Below, in pieces: positions 15,402 through 25,280 of a stretch of 64,000 nucleotides of DNA. Position 1 is the first letter of the stretch, and every line of letters starts with the position of its first letter. The notes below the pieces were generated by a model that had not been told where the DNA came from, searched no databases, and saw only the letters and a list, made by a program, of their open reading frames with translations. The DNA is from Pedobacter sp. HDW13. Lineage in GTDB: Bacteria; Bacteroidota; Bacteroidia; Sphingobacteriales; Sphingobacteriaceae. The stretch is taken from the NCBI RefSeq assembly GCF_011303555.1, contig NZ_CP049868.1, forward strand, positions 2,542,001 through 2,606,000, given 5' to 3'. Position numbers and translations under genes: made by a program.

Positions 15402-18400
15402 ATGTCAGACGACAAACCAATCATTTTAATTAAAGCTATTAAAGAACTTAATATAGGCATGAGTACGGCCGTTGAGTTTTTAAACAAAAAGGGATTCTCT
15501 GCCGAGAAGAGCCCTATGTTTAAACTTACGGGTGAGATGTATAATGCCTTATTGAAAGAGTATCAGGGAGATAAGATCGTAAGAGAAGAAGCCAAACAAA
15601 TAGTGATTGGTAAAATACGTCGCGACGAGCCTGAAACTGAGAAGCCAGTAGAAGCGCCGAAGAAAAATACCGATTTTGAGAAAAATGAAGAGATTTTAAT
15701 CAAAAATGCTCAGTCATTTACTTCTCCGGTAGAAAAACCAAAGGTGGTTGAAACACCTAAAGTAGAAACTCCGGCACCAACCCCTGCGGCAGCAGCGCCG
15801 GTTGCAGCACCAAAAGCTGAAGAAAAAGCTGATGAAAGCGCTTTACCAGGTGTTAAAATTGTAGGAAAGATCGATTTAAGCGATCTTAATTCAAAAACAC
15901 GTCCGGTTAAGAAAGAAGAAACTCCTGCACCAGCAGCTCCGGTAGCAGCCGCACCAGTTGCAAAAGCACCAGAGCCAGTTAAACCGGTAGAACAACCTAA
16001 AGCAGAAGAAAAACCAGTAGAGGTTAAGAAGGAAGAAACTCCAGCTCCTGCACCAACACCTGCTCCGGTAGCAGCAGCACCAGTTGCAAAAGCACCAGAG
16101 CCGGTTAAACCGGTAGAACAACCGAAGGCAGAAGAAAAACCAGCAGATACTAAACCTGTAAGCAACGAGCCCGAAGTAATTAAGGCGCGTACGGTTAAAT
16201 TAACTGGTCCGAATATTATTGGTAAAATTGTTTTACCAACTACGCCAGATCGCAGAAACGGTCCCGTAGCTTCATCTAGCGATAGTGAAGCAGCTAAACG
16301 TAAGCGTAAGCGCAAAAAAACTCCTGGAGCACCAGGTCAGCCAGGCCAACCTGGTGGTCATGGTCAGCAAGGACAAAATAATCCTGCAGGTCAGGGTGGG
16401 GCACCGGGTCAACCTCGTCAGCCTTATCAAGGCAACAGGCCAGGTGGCGGTACACCATACCAGGGTAACAGACCAGCCGGACAAGGCGGTACTCCTTACC
16501 AGGGTAATAGAAATAACAACAGACCAGGTTTCCAGAATAGAAATGCTGCACCAAGCGGACCTAAAGAAGAACCTACAGAGAAAGAGATTCAAGATCAGAT
16601 TAAAGCCACACTTGCCCGTTTAAGTGGAGCAGGTAAATCTGGTAAGTTTGCACAACGCGCCAAGTTACGTCGTCAGAAACGTGATGATGTGGCCAGTAAC
16701 GCTGAAGAAGCAGCAAACGAGCTTGAATCGCAATCGAAAATATTAAAAGTAACAGAATTTGTTACGGCGAATGAGCTGGCGAACATGATGGATGTACCGG
16801 TAACCAAAATTATTGGTACCTGTATGAGCTTGGGTATGTTCGTTTCCATTAACCAGCGTTTAGATGCTGAAACCTTAACCATTGTTGCCGATGAGTTTGG
16901 TTACGAAATTCAATTCGTTAAACCAGATGAAGAAGAAGATAATGTAATTGAGGAAGAAGATAACGAAGAAGATTTAATCGAAAGAGCTCCGGTTGTTACG
17001 ATTATGGGTCACGTCGATCACGGTAAAACCTCATTGCTGGATTATATCCGTAAAGCGAATGTGGTAGCTGGTGAGGCGGGTGGTATTACCCAGCACATTG
17101 GTGCTTACATGGTAACTACCCCTTCTGGTAAAAAAGTAACTTTCTTAGATACACCAGGTCACGAGGCCTTTACCGCGATGCGTGCACGTGGTGCTAAGGC
17201 TGCAGATATTGCCATTATTGTTATTGCTGCGGATGATGCAGTGATGCCTCAAACAAAAGAGGCGATTAACCATGCACAGGCAGCGGGTGTGCCATTGGTA
17301 TTTGCTTTTACCAAAATTGATAAACCAGGTGCAAACGGAGATAAGGTACGTGAGCAGTTATCGGTAATGAATATTTTGGTTGAAGACTGGGGGGTAAATA
17401 TCAATCGCAGGAAATTTCGAGCAAAAGCGGCTTAAATGTAGACTTACTTTTAGATAAAGTATTATTAGAAGCTGAGTTATTAGAACTGAAAGCCAATCCG
17501 AACAAACGTGCTACAGGTACGGTAATCGAATCGGCATTAGATAAAGGACGTGGTATTGTAACTACAGTACTGGTTCAGGGTGGTACTTTAAAAGTTGGAG
17601 ATCCAATTTTAGCTGGTAGTTACAGCGGACGTGTAAAAGCGTTAACCAATGAGCGCGGTGCTAAAGTAGATTCGGCAGGTCCATCACAACCGGTACAGGT
17701 TTTGGGTATGCAGGGCGCACCTACAGCTGGCGACAGGTTTAATGCTTTAGAAAGCGAAACTGAAGCCCGTGATATTGCAAACAAACGGATGCAGTTACAA
17801 CGCGAACAAGGCTTACGTACGCAGAAACACATTACTTTGGATGAGATCGGTCGTCGTTTGGCAATCGGTAACTTTAAAGAGCTTAACATCATCGTTAAGG
17901 GTGACGTGGATGGTTCTATCGAGGCCTTAGCAGACTCATTGTTGAAACTATCAACTGAGCAGATCCAGATTAATATCATTAGTAAAGGTGTTGGTCAGAT
18001 TTCAGAATCTGATGTATTGTTGGCTTCGGCTTCGGATGCGATTATTATCGGTTTCCAGGTTCGCCCATCAACAGGTGCACGTAAATTAGCTGAAGCAGAG
18101 CAAATCGATATCCGTTTATATTCTATCATTTACGATGCGATCAACGAGATTAAATCGGCAATGGAAGGTATGTTAGATCCGGAATTTGAAGAGAAAATTG
18201 TGGCTAACGTTGAGATCCGCGAAACATTCAAAATCACTAAAGTGGGTACCATTGCAGGTTGTATGGTATTGGATGGTAAGATTACCCGTAACAGCAAAAT
18301 CCGTATCGTTAGAGATGGTGTTGTAGTTTACACAGGAGAGCTTGCATCATTAAAACGCTTTAAAGATGATGTGAAAGAGGTGAACAAAGGTTATGAATGT

Positions 18401-18487
18401 GGTTTAAACATCCAGAACTTTAATAACATCGAAGTTGGCGATATCGTTGAAGCTTACGAACAAGTAGAAGTAGCGAGAAAGCTGTAA
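15402..18487 (+). CDS. infB: Translation initiation factor IF-2 (one-base frameshift)
   Basis: IF-2 is the GTPase that places initiator tRNA on the ribosome. After an N-terminal IF2_N motif comes a long Pro/Ala/Lys-rich and then Gly/Gln-rich linker. The GTPase core has GHVDHGKT (G1), DTPGHE (G3) and TKID in place of the usual NKID (G4), then domains II-IV. The frame breaks after ILVEDWG; adding one G to the G6 run at 17389-17394 gives [15 protein letters not shown] and reads on to 18487, for about 1028 residues. Because the gene is essential, the deletion is almost certainly a consensus error. The linker holds a tandem duplication of about 40 residues. Confidence 0.96.
15906..16148 (+). repeat. 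Tandem duplication inside the infB linker
   Basis: Two adjacent units (15906-16022, 117 bases; 16023-16148, 126 bases) encode nearly the same peptide. Each begins [10 protein letters not shown] and ends with [16 protein letters not shown]. They differ by a short Pro/Thr/Ala insertion and a few silent changes, so the duplication is recent but not identical. Confidence 0.9.
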
Positions 18488-18511
18488 TCAGTTTTCTGTC
18501 AAAATAAAAGT

Positions 18512-18544
18512 AAGGGCATCAATAATATTGATGCCCTTTTTTGT
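18512..18544 (+). terminator. Intrinsic terminator after infB
   Basis: AAGGGCATCAAT and ATTGATGCCCTT form a perfect 12-bp stem with a 3-base loop and a T-run. It closes the rimP-nusA-infB operon. Confidence 0.92.
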
Positions 18545-18569
18545 TGCGGAGAGCAATTGGTTGTTCTTT

Positions 18570-18749
18570 TTAAAAATCTGATTGAATAATTATCTGATGA
18601 ATCGGAATATTGTAGAGTCCTGCAATTTTATCCAGTTGTGATATGACAAAATCTAATTCGTTATTTTTAAGAAGAGGAACTGCTCCCGCAAATATGATTA
18701 AGAAGGGATACAGAAAGCAATATCTACAACTGTAATATTTTACGTACAT
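18570..18749 (-). CDS. Small hypothetical protein or gene remnant (59 aa)
   Basis: An uninterrupted ATG-to-TAA frame of 59 residues on the minus strand, between two strong hairpins. It starts MYVKYYSCRYCFLYPF and ends HQIIIQSDF. The first 23 residues are hydrophobic and aromatic, and the rest looks like a normal amphipathic coding sequence. I recognise no family. There is no TAnnTTTG box upstream, so expression is unsupported. It may be a real small gene or the C-terminal fragment of a lost one. Confidence 0.35.
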   Translation of the reverse strand: MYVKYYSCRYCFLYPFLIIFAGAVPLLKNNELDFVISQLDKIAGLYNIPIHQIIIQSDF

Positions 18750-18756
18750 AAATGTT

Positions 18757-18791
18757 AAAAGGGTTCATAATTAATTCTGAACCCTTTTTTT
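18757..18791 (+). terminator. Hairpin with T-run before the acyltransferase gene
   Basis: AAAAGGGTTC pairs with GAACCCTTTT (10 bp, 12-base loop), followed by a T-run on the plus strand. No annotated plus-strand gene ends here, so it either backs up the infB terminator or serves an unseen short transcript. Confidence 0.7.
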
Positions 18792-18827
18792 AACGGATAT
18801 TTGCCGATTCATCTACCAAAACATTTA

Positions 18828-19916
18828 ATGGATATCGAATTAAAGAAAGAAACTGCGGCTGTAAAAAAGAATTTTGATTTCGTTAATACCATCCGGTGTA
18901 TCTCCATGATGGGTATTGTATTTGAGCACAGCCACATTGTTCAGGCTCCTATGTATAATACCATTGGGGATACGATTGTGGAAGCAGGCGTTATACAGTT
19001 TTTTAAGTTCTCTACAGTAGCCTTTTTTTTGATAGGTGGTTTCCTGATAAACCATAAATTTCAAGAGTATTCAGCAGTCCAATATCTAAAAAATAGGTTC
19101 AAAAATACAGTAAGCCCTTGGCTTTTCTGGATGTTTGTTTTTATTGCCATTACAATGCTGGATAGGTGCGTTGCTTTTTTTAAAGGAAGTGATGGTGGCT
19201 TAATGTTTACAAATTTCTGGGCTTATATCTCGGATTTTGTTTACCGGGTATTGTTCTTTAGCCCGTACTGGTTTATTCTTAATTTTTTAATCTGTATTAC
19301 CTTATTGCTGGTGTTTAAAAAATATCTTTATAAGTATTGGCTTGGGGTATTTTTTGGATTAATTTCACTTGTGTATAGTGTAAATTTATATTTTAAATGG
19401 TTCGAAACTACGCATACTTCTGCCCTTTTTGGTTTTGTATTCTATCTGTGGCTTGGGGTATATTTAAACAGATATTATGTAGAGGTAAAGAAGTTTGTAA
19501 AAGAAACACCGTGGTTAATCTGGATATTTTGTTTAGTATTAACTTTTGCGCTGGGCATTGGAGAATCTGTAATCCTTATTAAATTAGGAAGTAAAGATGC
19601 TTACAATACGCTTCGTATAACAAATATTATTTATTCGTTTGTAGCCTTTGGAGTTTTACTTAAAATAGGAAACATTAAAATCCTTAATCGCCTTAAGCCC
19701 AGGGAAACGACATTTGGAATATATTTATTACACAGTATCGTAATTGAAAGGCTTTTACCCCTGATTTTTCAACCTTTGAAATTAGATGTGGAACATTATA
19801 ATGTTTACGAAAACACAGGGTTGCTAGTCTTTAGATTTTTAATAGCCTATTCTATCAGCTATTTGTTATCTGCAGTACTTATCAAAACCAGAATGAAATG
19901 GACTGTTGGGCAGTAA
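18828..19916 (+). CDS. Acyltransferase family 3 membrane protein
   Basis: About 362 residues with around ten hydrophobic segments, of the acyltransferase-3 family that O-acylates surface sugars. The N-terminal NTIRCISMMGIVFEHSH carries the family's histidine-containing first helix. It lies at the edge of the glycosyltransferase region, where it could acetylate the polysaccharide; this is inference. ATG at 18828 is preferred; a TTG in the same frame at 18801 would add nine residues. It ends one base before the convergent glycosyltransferase gene. Confidence 0.86.
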   Translation: MDIELKKETAAVKKNFDFVNTIRCISMMGIVFEHSHIVQAPMYNTIGDTIVEAGVIQFFKFSTVAFFLIGGFLINHKFQEYSAVQYLKNRFKNTVSPWLFWMFVFIAITMLDRCVAFFKGSDGGLMFTNFWAYISDFVYRVLFFSPYWFILNFLICITLLLVFKKYLYKYWLGVFFGLISLVYSVNLYFKWFETTHTSALFGFVFYLWLGVYLNRYYVEVKKFVKETPWLIWIFCLVLTFALGIGESVILIKLGSKDAYNTLRITNIIYSFVAFGVLLKIGNIKILNRLKPRETTFGIYLLHSIVIERLLPLIFQPLKLDVEHYNVYENTGLLVFRFLIAYSISYLLSAVLIKTRMKWTVGQ

Positions 19917-19917
19917 T

Positions 19918-20925
19918 CTAGTCTAAAATTTGTTTAAGACTGTTTTTTGCTGCCCTTCTAAATTTCTTAAAATTAAAATAGTTCCTTTCGAATATCTCAG
20001 TTTTAAAGTACCATTTTAAGTTCAGACCATTAATCTGGTCAGATATTAAAATCTCCATCCATTTATTAAACAGAAAACGATTAAATCGTTCTGGGTTATG
20101 TCTTTTAGAAATATTGTTAGCTAATTTAAGCTCATGGAACAGGTTTAAATAATCACCTAAGTGTGTTTTACTGAGACTCCAGTTGAACAATTCAACATGT
20201 AAATTAATCCACTTTGCATGATTTGTTAAGCCAATATGTTCTTGCATACTACTGATAATTTTTCTCTCATTTGCAAGTCTTATATCTAGGTTTAATGAAG
20301 AGGTATTATTGCTATGGATACGATAATCGACAAGTGTTTCATCCAGGTTTGCAACTTGATACTTCTCTGCCATTCGTATAAAAAGGTCAAAATCTTCGGA
20401 TATTGTATAGTTTTGGTAACCCCCAAGTTCGATAAAAACATTGGTTTTAAACATCGTTGTAGAATTAACGAAAGGATTTCCGAACAACATAAATAAATCA
20501 ACCGTATTATCTACCGGTACCATTAATTTTGTTCCTGTTTTTTCGCTATGCTCATTAATTATCGCTGCATGACCACCACATAGTACCACATCTGGGTTAG
20601 CCAGAAGATACTTGTACTGAAGTTTAAGTCTATTGGGATAAGCAATGTCATCTGCATCCAGTATTGCAATATATTCACCCTTTGCCAACGTTAACAAGAG
20701 GTTTCTGGTATAAATCAAACCTTTATTACTTTCATTCTGTATCAGTCTGATTCTTTCATCATTAAATGATTTAACAATCGAAACAGTATCGTCAGTAGAA
20801 CCATCATCTACGACAATCAATTCAAAATCAGGGAAGCTTTGGATTAATATGCTATTTATGGAATGTTTGATAAAATCTGCCTGATTGTAAGCAGCCATAA
20901 ATACAGTTATTTTTGGATGTCCCAT
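19918..20925 (-). CDS. Glycosyltransferase family 2
   Basis: About 335 residues. The GT-A fold signatures are VFMAAYNQADFIKHSINSIL, IVVDDGSTDDT (about 36-46) and ILDADD, the DxD-type nucleotide-sugar motif. The C-terminal third has no recognisable domain. GT2 enzymes use UDP- or GDP-sugars; donor and acceptor are unknown. ATG at 20925 (MGHPKI) is chosen over an in-frame TTG at 20934. It is convergent with the acyltransferase and divergent from the GT4 gene at 21072. Confidence 0.93.
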   Translation of the reverse strand: MGHPKITVFMAAYNQADFIKHSINSILIQSFPDFELIVVDDGSTDDTVSIVKSFNDERIRLIQNESNKGLIYTRNLLLTLAKGEYIAILDADDIAYPNRLKLQYKYLLANPDVVLCGGHAAIINEHSEKTGTKLMVPVDNTVDLFMLFGNPFVNSTTMFKTNVFIELGGYQNYTISEDFDLFIRMAEKYQVANLDETLVDYRIHSNNTSSLNLDIRLANERKIISSMQEHIGLTNHAKWINLHVELFNWSLSKTHLGDYLNLFHELKLANNISKRHNPERFNRFLFNKWMEILISDQINGLNLKWYFKTEIFERNYFNFKKFRRAAKNSLKQILD

Positions 20926-21071
20926 TATTTGCAAAATAGATAAATTTGAACTTAAGTAATTAGTTCCAAATATACCAACAAACTAGTGTGGTGTAAATGC
21001 AATTACATTATTTATGCTTTAATTTGCATATCCTGTAAAAAAAATAAGGTTACTTTCATATCGGAGATTAG

Positions 21072-22181
21072 ATGAAGAAAATATTGTTTATAACGCATAA
21101 CCTAGGTAGAACAGGTTCAGAAATGTTGCTTTGGTACTCTTTAACCAATTTAAACAAAGAGAAGTTTATGCCCCTTTTATTTACCAAAGATAAAGGTGTA
21201 CTCATTGATGAACTGCCTGGTGAAATTAAACATTTCCTGCCCTATAAAAAAAATCCGAAAAGATCTTTAAGGCTTTTGAGGTCTATTTTAAAGATCTTTA
21301 AAATAGATTCTTTAGCATATCAGCTAAGCCAGATACATAAAAAAAACAAAGTGGATTTTTGGTATGTAAACACGATTGTAATTCCTGAGGTTTATCCAAT
21401 AGCGAAGAAATTGGGGGTTAAAGTGATCACGCATGCGCATGAGTTACCATTAGCTTATAACTTTGTTTCTTATACAGATTTAGAAACAATTGTATCTTCA
21501 TCAGCAGCTTTAATTGGCTGCTCGGAAGCTGTATGTGAAAAGATTACTAATATGGGTAGGCCTGATGTGAATTTGCTGTATGGATTTATCGATAAATCTA
21601 AAATAGTTTGTACAAAAACTGCTGAAGAAGTAAAGGCAAATACTGGTTTTAAGGATCAGGATTTTGTTTGGGCAATTTCTGGTAAAACATCTTTGATAAA
21701 AGGGGTTGATTTTTTGGTTTTGTTACTCCAGGAACTTCCAGATAATATTAAAATTATCTGGATTGGTGGAGAGGAAAATACGGGAATATACTATTATGCT
21801 AAAAAGGCTGTCGAAAATAAATACCCCGGTAGAGTTAAATTTTTAGGTGCACAAAGTACAGAATACTACAATTATCTTAATTCTGCCGATGGCTTTTTAT
21901 TATTGTCCAGGGAAGATTCATTTCCATTGGTAATGTTAGAAGCGGCATCGCTGGGCAAGCCAATTGTGGGCTTTAATTCTGGAGGAATTAGCGAATTTGT
22001 AAAAGAGGGTACCGGGATTGTTGTAGATTCCTGGAGGGCAAAAGATTTAGCGGCAGCCATGATGGCGGTTAAAAACAATCCTGAAAGGTTTAACGTCGAA
22101 GAAATAAAGCGGCAAGCATCTGGTTATGAAGTAAAAAAACAGGTGTCGATTTTGGAGAATATACTGGATAGTGTAAATTAA
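21072..22181 (+). CDS. Glycosyltransferase family 4 (GT-B)
   Basis: A 369-residue retaining GT-B enzyme. The start KKILFITHNLGRTGSEMLL gives the N-terminal Rossmann domain. The C-terminal GT1 domain has the motif SREDSFPLVMLEAASLGKPI (about 280-299), whose E-x7-E type glutamate binds the nucleotide sugar. It probably adds a sugar to a lipid-linked glycan on the cytoplasmic face. It is the only plus-strand gene within the cluster and is probably transcribed alone. Confidence 0.93.
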   Translation: MKKILFITHNLGRTGSEMLLWYSLTNLNKEKFMPLLFTKDKGVLIDELPGEIKHFLPYKKNPKRSLRLLRSILKIFKIDSLAYQLSQIHKKNKVDFWYVNTIVIPEVYPIAKKLGVKVITHAHELPLAYNFVSYTDLETIVSSSAALIGCSEAVCEKITNMGRPDVNLLYGFIDKSKIVCTKTAEEVKANTGFKDQDFVWAISGKTSLIKGVDFLVLLLQELPDNIKIIWIGGEENTGIYYYAKKAVENKYPGRVKFLGAQSTEYYNYLNSADGFLLLSREDSFPLVMLEAASLGKPIVGFNSGGISEFVKEGTGIVVDSWRAKDLAAAMMAVKNNPERFNVEEIKRQASGYEVKKQVSILENILDSVN

Positions 22182-22230
22182 TATTATCCCCGATCGATCG
22201 CCGGTCTTTTTACATCATTAGGTTTTCGGA

Positions 22231-23349
22231 TTATGCTGATTCCAGTCCGTTTTTTAACGCCTTTAAATAACGGTGACCATATTGCTGATCGGGCTCTAAG
22301 TGGCAGCCTTCTGCCCATTCATTCCAGGCGTTTACAAAAAATAAGCGCTCTTCTCCGTTAAAATGTTCATTGGTATATTGGGCTGTTTTTGTAACCCATT
22401 CCTGAAATTTCTCAGGGCTTGAGTTTACAAAAACGGTTGCATCTTTGGCCCTTCTTGCCGAATTATCCCAGCTCGGAAAAACTGAACGGAAGTATTTATA
22501 CGGTTTGGGTGCTTTTTTTTCCATTTTATCAACCATTTCTTCATAGTCGAATACTTTATTGGCAAGCAGTCCATTCTCTTTTATAGCGGTTTTATGAAGT
22601 AGCTTCCTGAAAAAATGATTAATCGGTTCTTTTTTACTGTATTTCTGTAAAGGGATTGAAAAATCTGGGGCAAATTCCATACTGGCATCAAAATCATGGC
22701 CTTTAGGATCGAAATCTCTCTTGAAATTTTCTACCCTGATCAGATAGAGGTCTTCAAAACCAGCTTTTTTTGCTTCCTCGCGCCATATTTTTACGGCCTC
22801 GTTGATATTTGGATGAAGTTCTGACCGATACATCAGATAAACAGGCTTACCATCAATTTTGATATATCTCTCATCCTTAAAAAATGGCATTAGGTATTGG
22901 ATATGTTCAAGGTCGTCTTTTAAGTCATATTCCTGCTTAATTAAAACATCTGCCTCCAACCCATCCCACCGCCTGGTCCAGTTTTCATTCGCCCAACATA
23001 AACAAAAAGGGAAATCAGGTTTTTTAGATTTTAACATTTGTTCCAATGGGTTTTCCATTAAAAGTTTTCCATTAAACCAGTAGTGGTAAAAACAGAAACC
23101 ATAAACGCCATAAGCTTCTGCGAGGACAGCCTGCTCAATCATGGTGTCCAATAATCTAAGATCATAAAAGCCTAAATCAGTTGGCAAATGGGGCTGATAA
23201 TGTCCTTTAAATTTTGGTTTCGATTTGGTAACATTTGTCCATTCTGTAAAACCTTTTCCCCACCATTCGTCGTTTTCCTTAAAAGGATGGAATTGTGGCA
23301 GGTAAAGGGCTATGGCCTTCAGGTTATTTTTGCTGGTAGAATTTTGCAT
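22231..23349 (-). CDS. WbsX-like / GH99-like protein
   Basis: A 372-residue protein of the WbsX family found in O-antigen loci, related to glycoside hydrolase family 99. Diagnostic text includes IALYLPQFHPFKENDEWWG, GFTEWTNV, FCLCWANENWTRRWDG and VNAWNEWAEGCHLEPD. The TIM-barrel fold suggests sugar cleavage or transfer; WbsX proteins are usually annotated as putative glycosyltransferases without biochemical proof. It is the last gene of the minus-strand polysaccharide run, 12 bases after the GT2 gene. Confidence 0.88.
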   Translation of the reverse strand: MQNSTSKNNLKAIALYLPQFHPFKENDEWWGKGFTEWTNVTKSKPKFKGHYQPHLPTDLGFYDLRLLDTMIEQAVLAEAYGVYGFCFYHYWFNGKLLMENPLEQMLKSKKPDFPFCLCWANENWTRRWDGLEADVLIKQEYDLKDDLEHIQYLMPFFKDERYIKIDGKPVYLMYRSELHPNINEAVKIWREEAKKAGFEDLYLIRVENFKRDFDPKGHDFDASMEFAPDFSIPLQKYSKKEPINHFFRKLLHKTAIKENGLLANKVFDYEEMVDKMEKKAPKPYKYFRSVFPSWDNSARRAKDATVFVNSSPEKFQEWVTKTAQYTNEHFNGEERLFFVNAWNEWAEGCHLEPDQQYGHRYLKALKNGLESA

Positions 23350-23361
23350 AAACTGTTGATG

Positions 23362-24258
23362 TTAATATCCCATTTTTAAAGCGAAATTAAATCGGCTGAT
23401 AAGATTTCTCTTTTTTAAATCGGGGAAATAATATGGATAATTTCTGATCATTTGAGTGATCAGAAACGTATTGTATCTGCTCTTTTTTGTAAAGCTATTA
23501 TATAATTCAGTAATAAGATGTTTATCTTCTGTACTAAGGTTCGCGTAATCTTTTAAAATTTCAAGGTTTTTTGTTTTTTCCAAAAAACGAGCCTCATTTT
23601 GTTTACTGGAATTAGCCTGTTCCTCTTTATTCATTACAGAACTGCTGTGAATTCTGTGCCGTGTTAAATTGCTATTTAAATAGGCTATTTTTTGATGGTA
23701 AAGAGCAATGAAGCCCATCCACCAATCGTAGTAACCTTCATTAGGAATTGGTAATATATAGGTAATAAAGATGCGTTTAAAAAGGACAGTATGACCAGTA
23801 ACAAAGTTATAAAAAAGTAAACTCCTGAAATCTCTCTTACCAAGTTCAGAAGTTTGCTGAAGCAGGGTTTTATTTAAATCATTATTATGTTCATCTACAA
23901 ATACCGAATTAGAAAAAATGAGCCAGTTTTCGCCAATGTGGTTAAGCAAGAGTTCCAGTTTATTTAATTCCCATATATCATCCTGGTCACTGATTGCAAT
24001 GTAATCGCCAGTGGTTAGTGTTATTGCTTTTTCAAAATTCTTGTTAAAACCGAGATTTTGCTTGTTTTGATATAATTTGATTTGAGGGTAAGATTTTTCA
24101 AAGGTTTTTACAATATCTATGGTGTCATCCGTAGAACTGTCATCGACTATAATAACCTCAATGTTTTTATAGGTTTGGTTTAAGATGCTTGTTAACTGCT
24201 GATGCAGGTATTTAGCTCCGTTGTATGTGCATAGCGCTATCGAAATTAGAGGTTGCAT
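23362..24258 (-). CDS. Glycosyltransferase family 2
   Basis: A 298-residue GT-A enzyme resembling rhamnosyltransferases of the GT2 family. It starts PLISIALCTYNGAKYLHQQL, has VIIVDDSSTDDT (about 36-47), and AISDQDDIW carries the DxD motif. The C-terminal region contains GYYDWWMGF, common in this subgroup. It sits 14 bases after the upstream glycosyltransferase gene, in one operon. The rhamnosyl assignment is from family resemblance only. Confidence 0.92.
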   Translation of the reverse strand: MQPLISIALCTYNGAKYLHQQLTSILNQTYKNIEVIIVDDSSTDDTIDIVKTFEKSYPQIKLYQNKQNLGFNKNFEKAITLTTGDYIAISDQDDIWELNKLELLLNHIGENWLIFSNSVFVDEHNNDLNKTLLQQTSELGKRDFRSLLFYNFVTGHTVLFKRIFITYILPIPNEGYYDWWMGFIALYHQKIAYLNSNLTRHRIHSSSVMNKEEQANSSKQNEARFLEKTKNLEILKDYANLSTEDKHLITELYNSFTKKSRYNTFLITQMIRNYPYYFPDLKKRNLISRFNFALKMGY

Positions 24259-24272
24259 CGGCAGAAAAAGAT

Positions 24273-25280
24273 TTAAGCATTTACAAAAACTGTTTTTACC
24301 GCTGCTTCAAATTCCTGTTCTTCACGGTAAAGGGCTTCACGGTAGGGAATAAAGTTCTTAATTTCTTCGTCGTAGTTGTTTAAGCAGGTATTTATCGTTT
24401 CTATGATTGCATCGATATTATCGTCTGTTTTATCAAAACGGTATTTTTCAAGGATTGGCATGTCCTGATCAAAAGCGGCCGAGCCTTCTTTACCGATAAT
24501 CATACAGCAACGCATAATACAGGCCTCCCTTGGCATTCTTTCTTTGCCTGGGTGATAACCAAAATCTACATAAAGTTTGGCCCTATTCATCCTATCAGCT
24601 ACTTTTTCGGGAGTTAATCCTTTTAATGCAACCCAGTTAAGGGTAGGGGTTTTGGCAATAATCTTCTGTAAATATTCCCCGTTTTTTACCGGATTGTAAA
24701 TAATGATATCTTCTTTTGTGATCTGATTATCTACCCGCATAAAGAACTGGTGGTTCATATAATCGGATATTTGGCCAATTGGCTTTATTCCGGCTTTAGC
24801 TAAATGATCCATCGAAAAATAAGAATGGCCAATATTCGCAATACTCATTTCCTTTATTTTGGTTAATGTTGCAAACTCAATAGGATTATATATTTTTCTG
24901 ATCCAGTAGATTGGTTTTCGCCTGGTTCGTCTGATAACAGGTGCTAACATTTTGTAATAGTTAGTTACACTTAACCACCAAATTATCTTTTTAATTTTGC
25001 TAAACTCCTTTTTAAAAATGATTTCAGGAGAAGTTTCGGGTAAGATCAGGAAATTGGATGTCGAGTTTTCTAGCGTTGTAACATAAGGTACGTTATAGCC
25101 TTTATAAAATGGATGAACCGGATCTGCCTTAGGCTTTACAAGCGGGAAATAGTACATTTTGGCGTTCATGCCCATTTTTATAAGCTGATGTGCCAATTGA
25201 TGTAAGGCTTCTGGGCCACCGGTTGCAAAATTCGGTGCGCAGAAAATGTATATGGTAGAATCTTTCTTTATTTTAAGCAT
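24273..25280 (-). CDS. Putative glycosyltransferase (GT-B-like)
   Basis: A 335-residue protein. The start IYIFCAPNFATGGPEALHQL resembles the glycine-rich first loop of GT-B enzymes, and the region GYHPGKERMPREACIMRCCMI (about 240-260) resembles the donor-binding segment. Similar proteins occur in capsule and O-antigen loci without a defined activity. It overlaps the end of the upstream gene by eight bases, so the two are likely translationally coupled. Confidence 0.78.
   Translation of the reverse strand: MLKIKKDSTIYIFCAPNFATGGPEALHQLAHQLIKMGMNAKMYYFPLVKPKADPVHPFYKGYNVPYVTTLENSTSNFLILPETSPEIIFKKEFSKIKKIIWWLSVTNYYKMLAPVIRRTRRKPIYWIRKIYNPIEFATLTKIKEMSIANIGHSYFSMDHLAKAGIKPIGQISDYMNHQFFMRVDNQITKEDIIIYNPVKNGEYLQKIIAKTPTLNWVALKGLTPEKVADRMNRAKLYVDFGYHPGKERMPREACIMRCCMIIGKEGSAAFDQDMPILEKYRFDKTDDNIDAIIETINTCLNNYDEEIKNFIPYREALYREEQEFEAAVKTVFVNA

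Noticed and set aside
15710-16592. Long antisense and alternative-frame ORFs within infB
   Set aside because: They arise from the repetitive Pro/Ala- and Gly/Gln-rich linker and have no promoter or protein family features.
17380-17440. Programmed ribosomal frameshift in infB
   Set aside because: The run is G-rich, but six other genes show the same one-base loss in G/C runs with no slippery heptamer and downstream structure in common. A sequence error explains all seven more simply.
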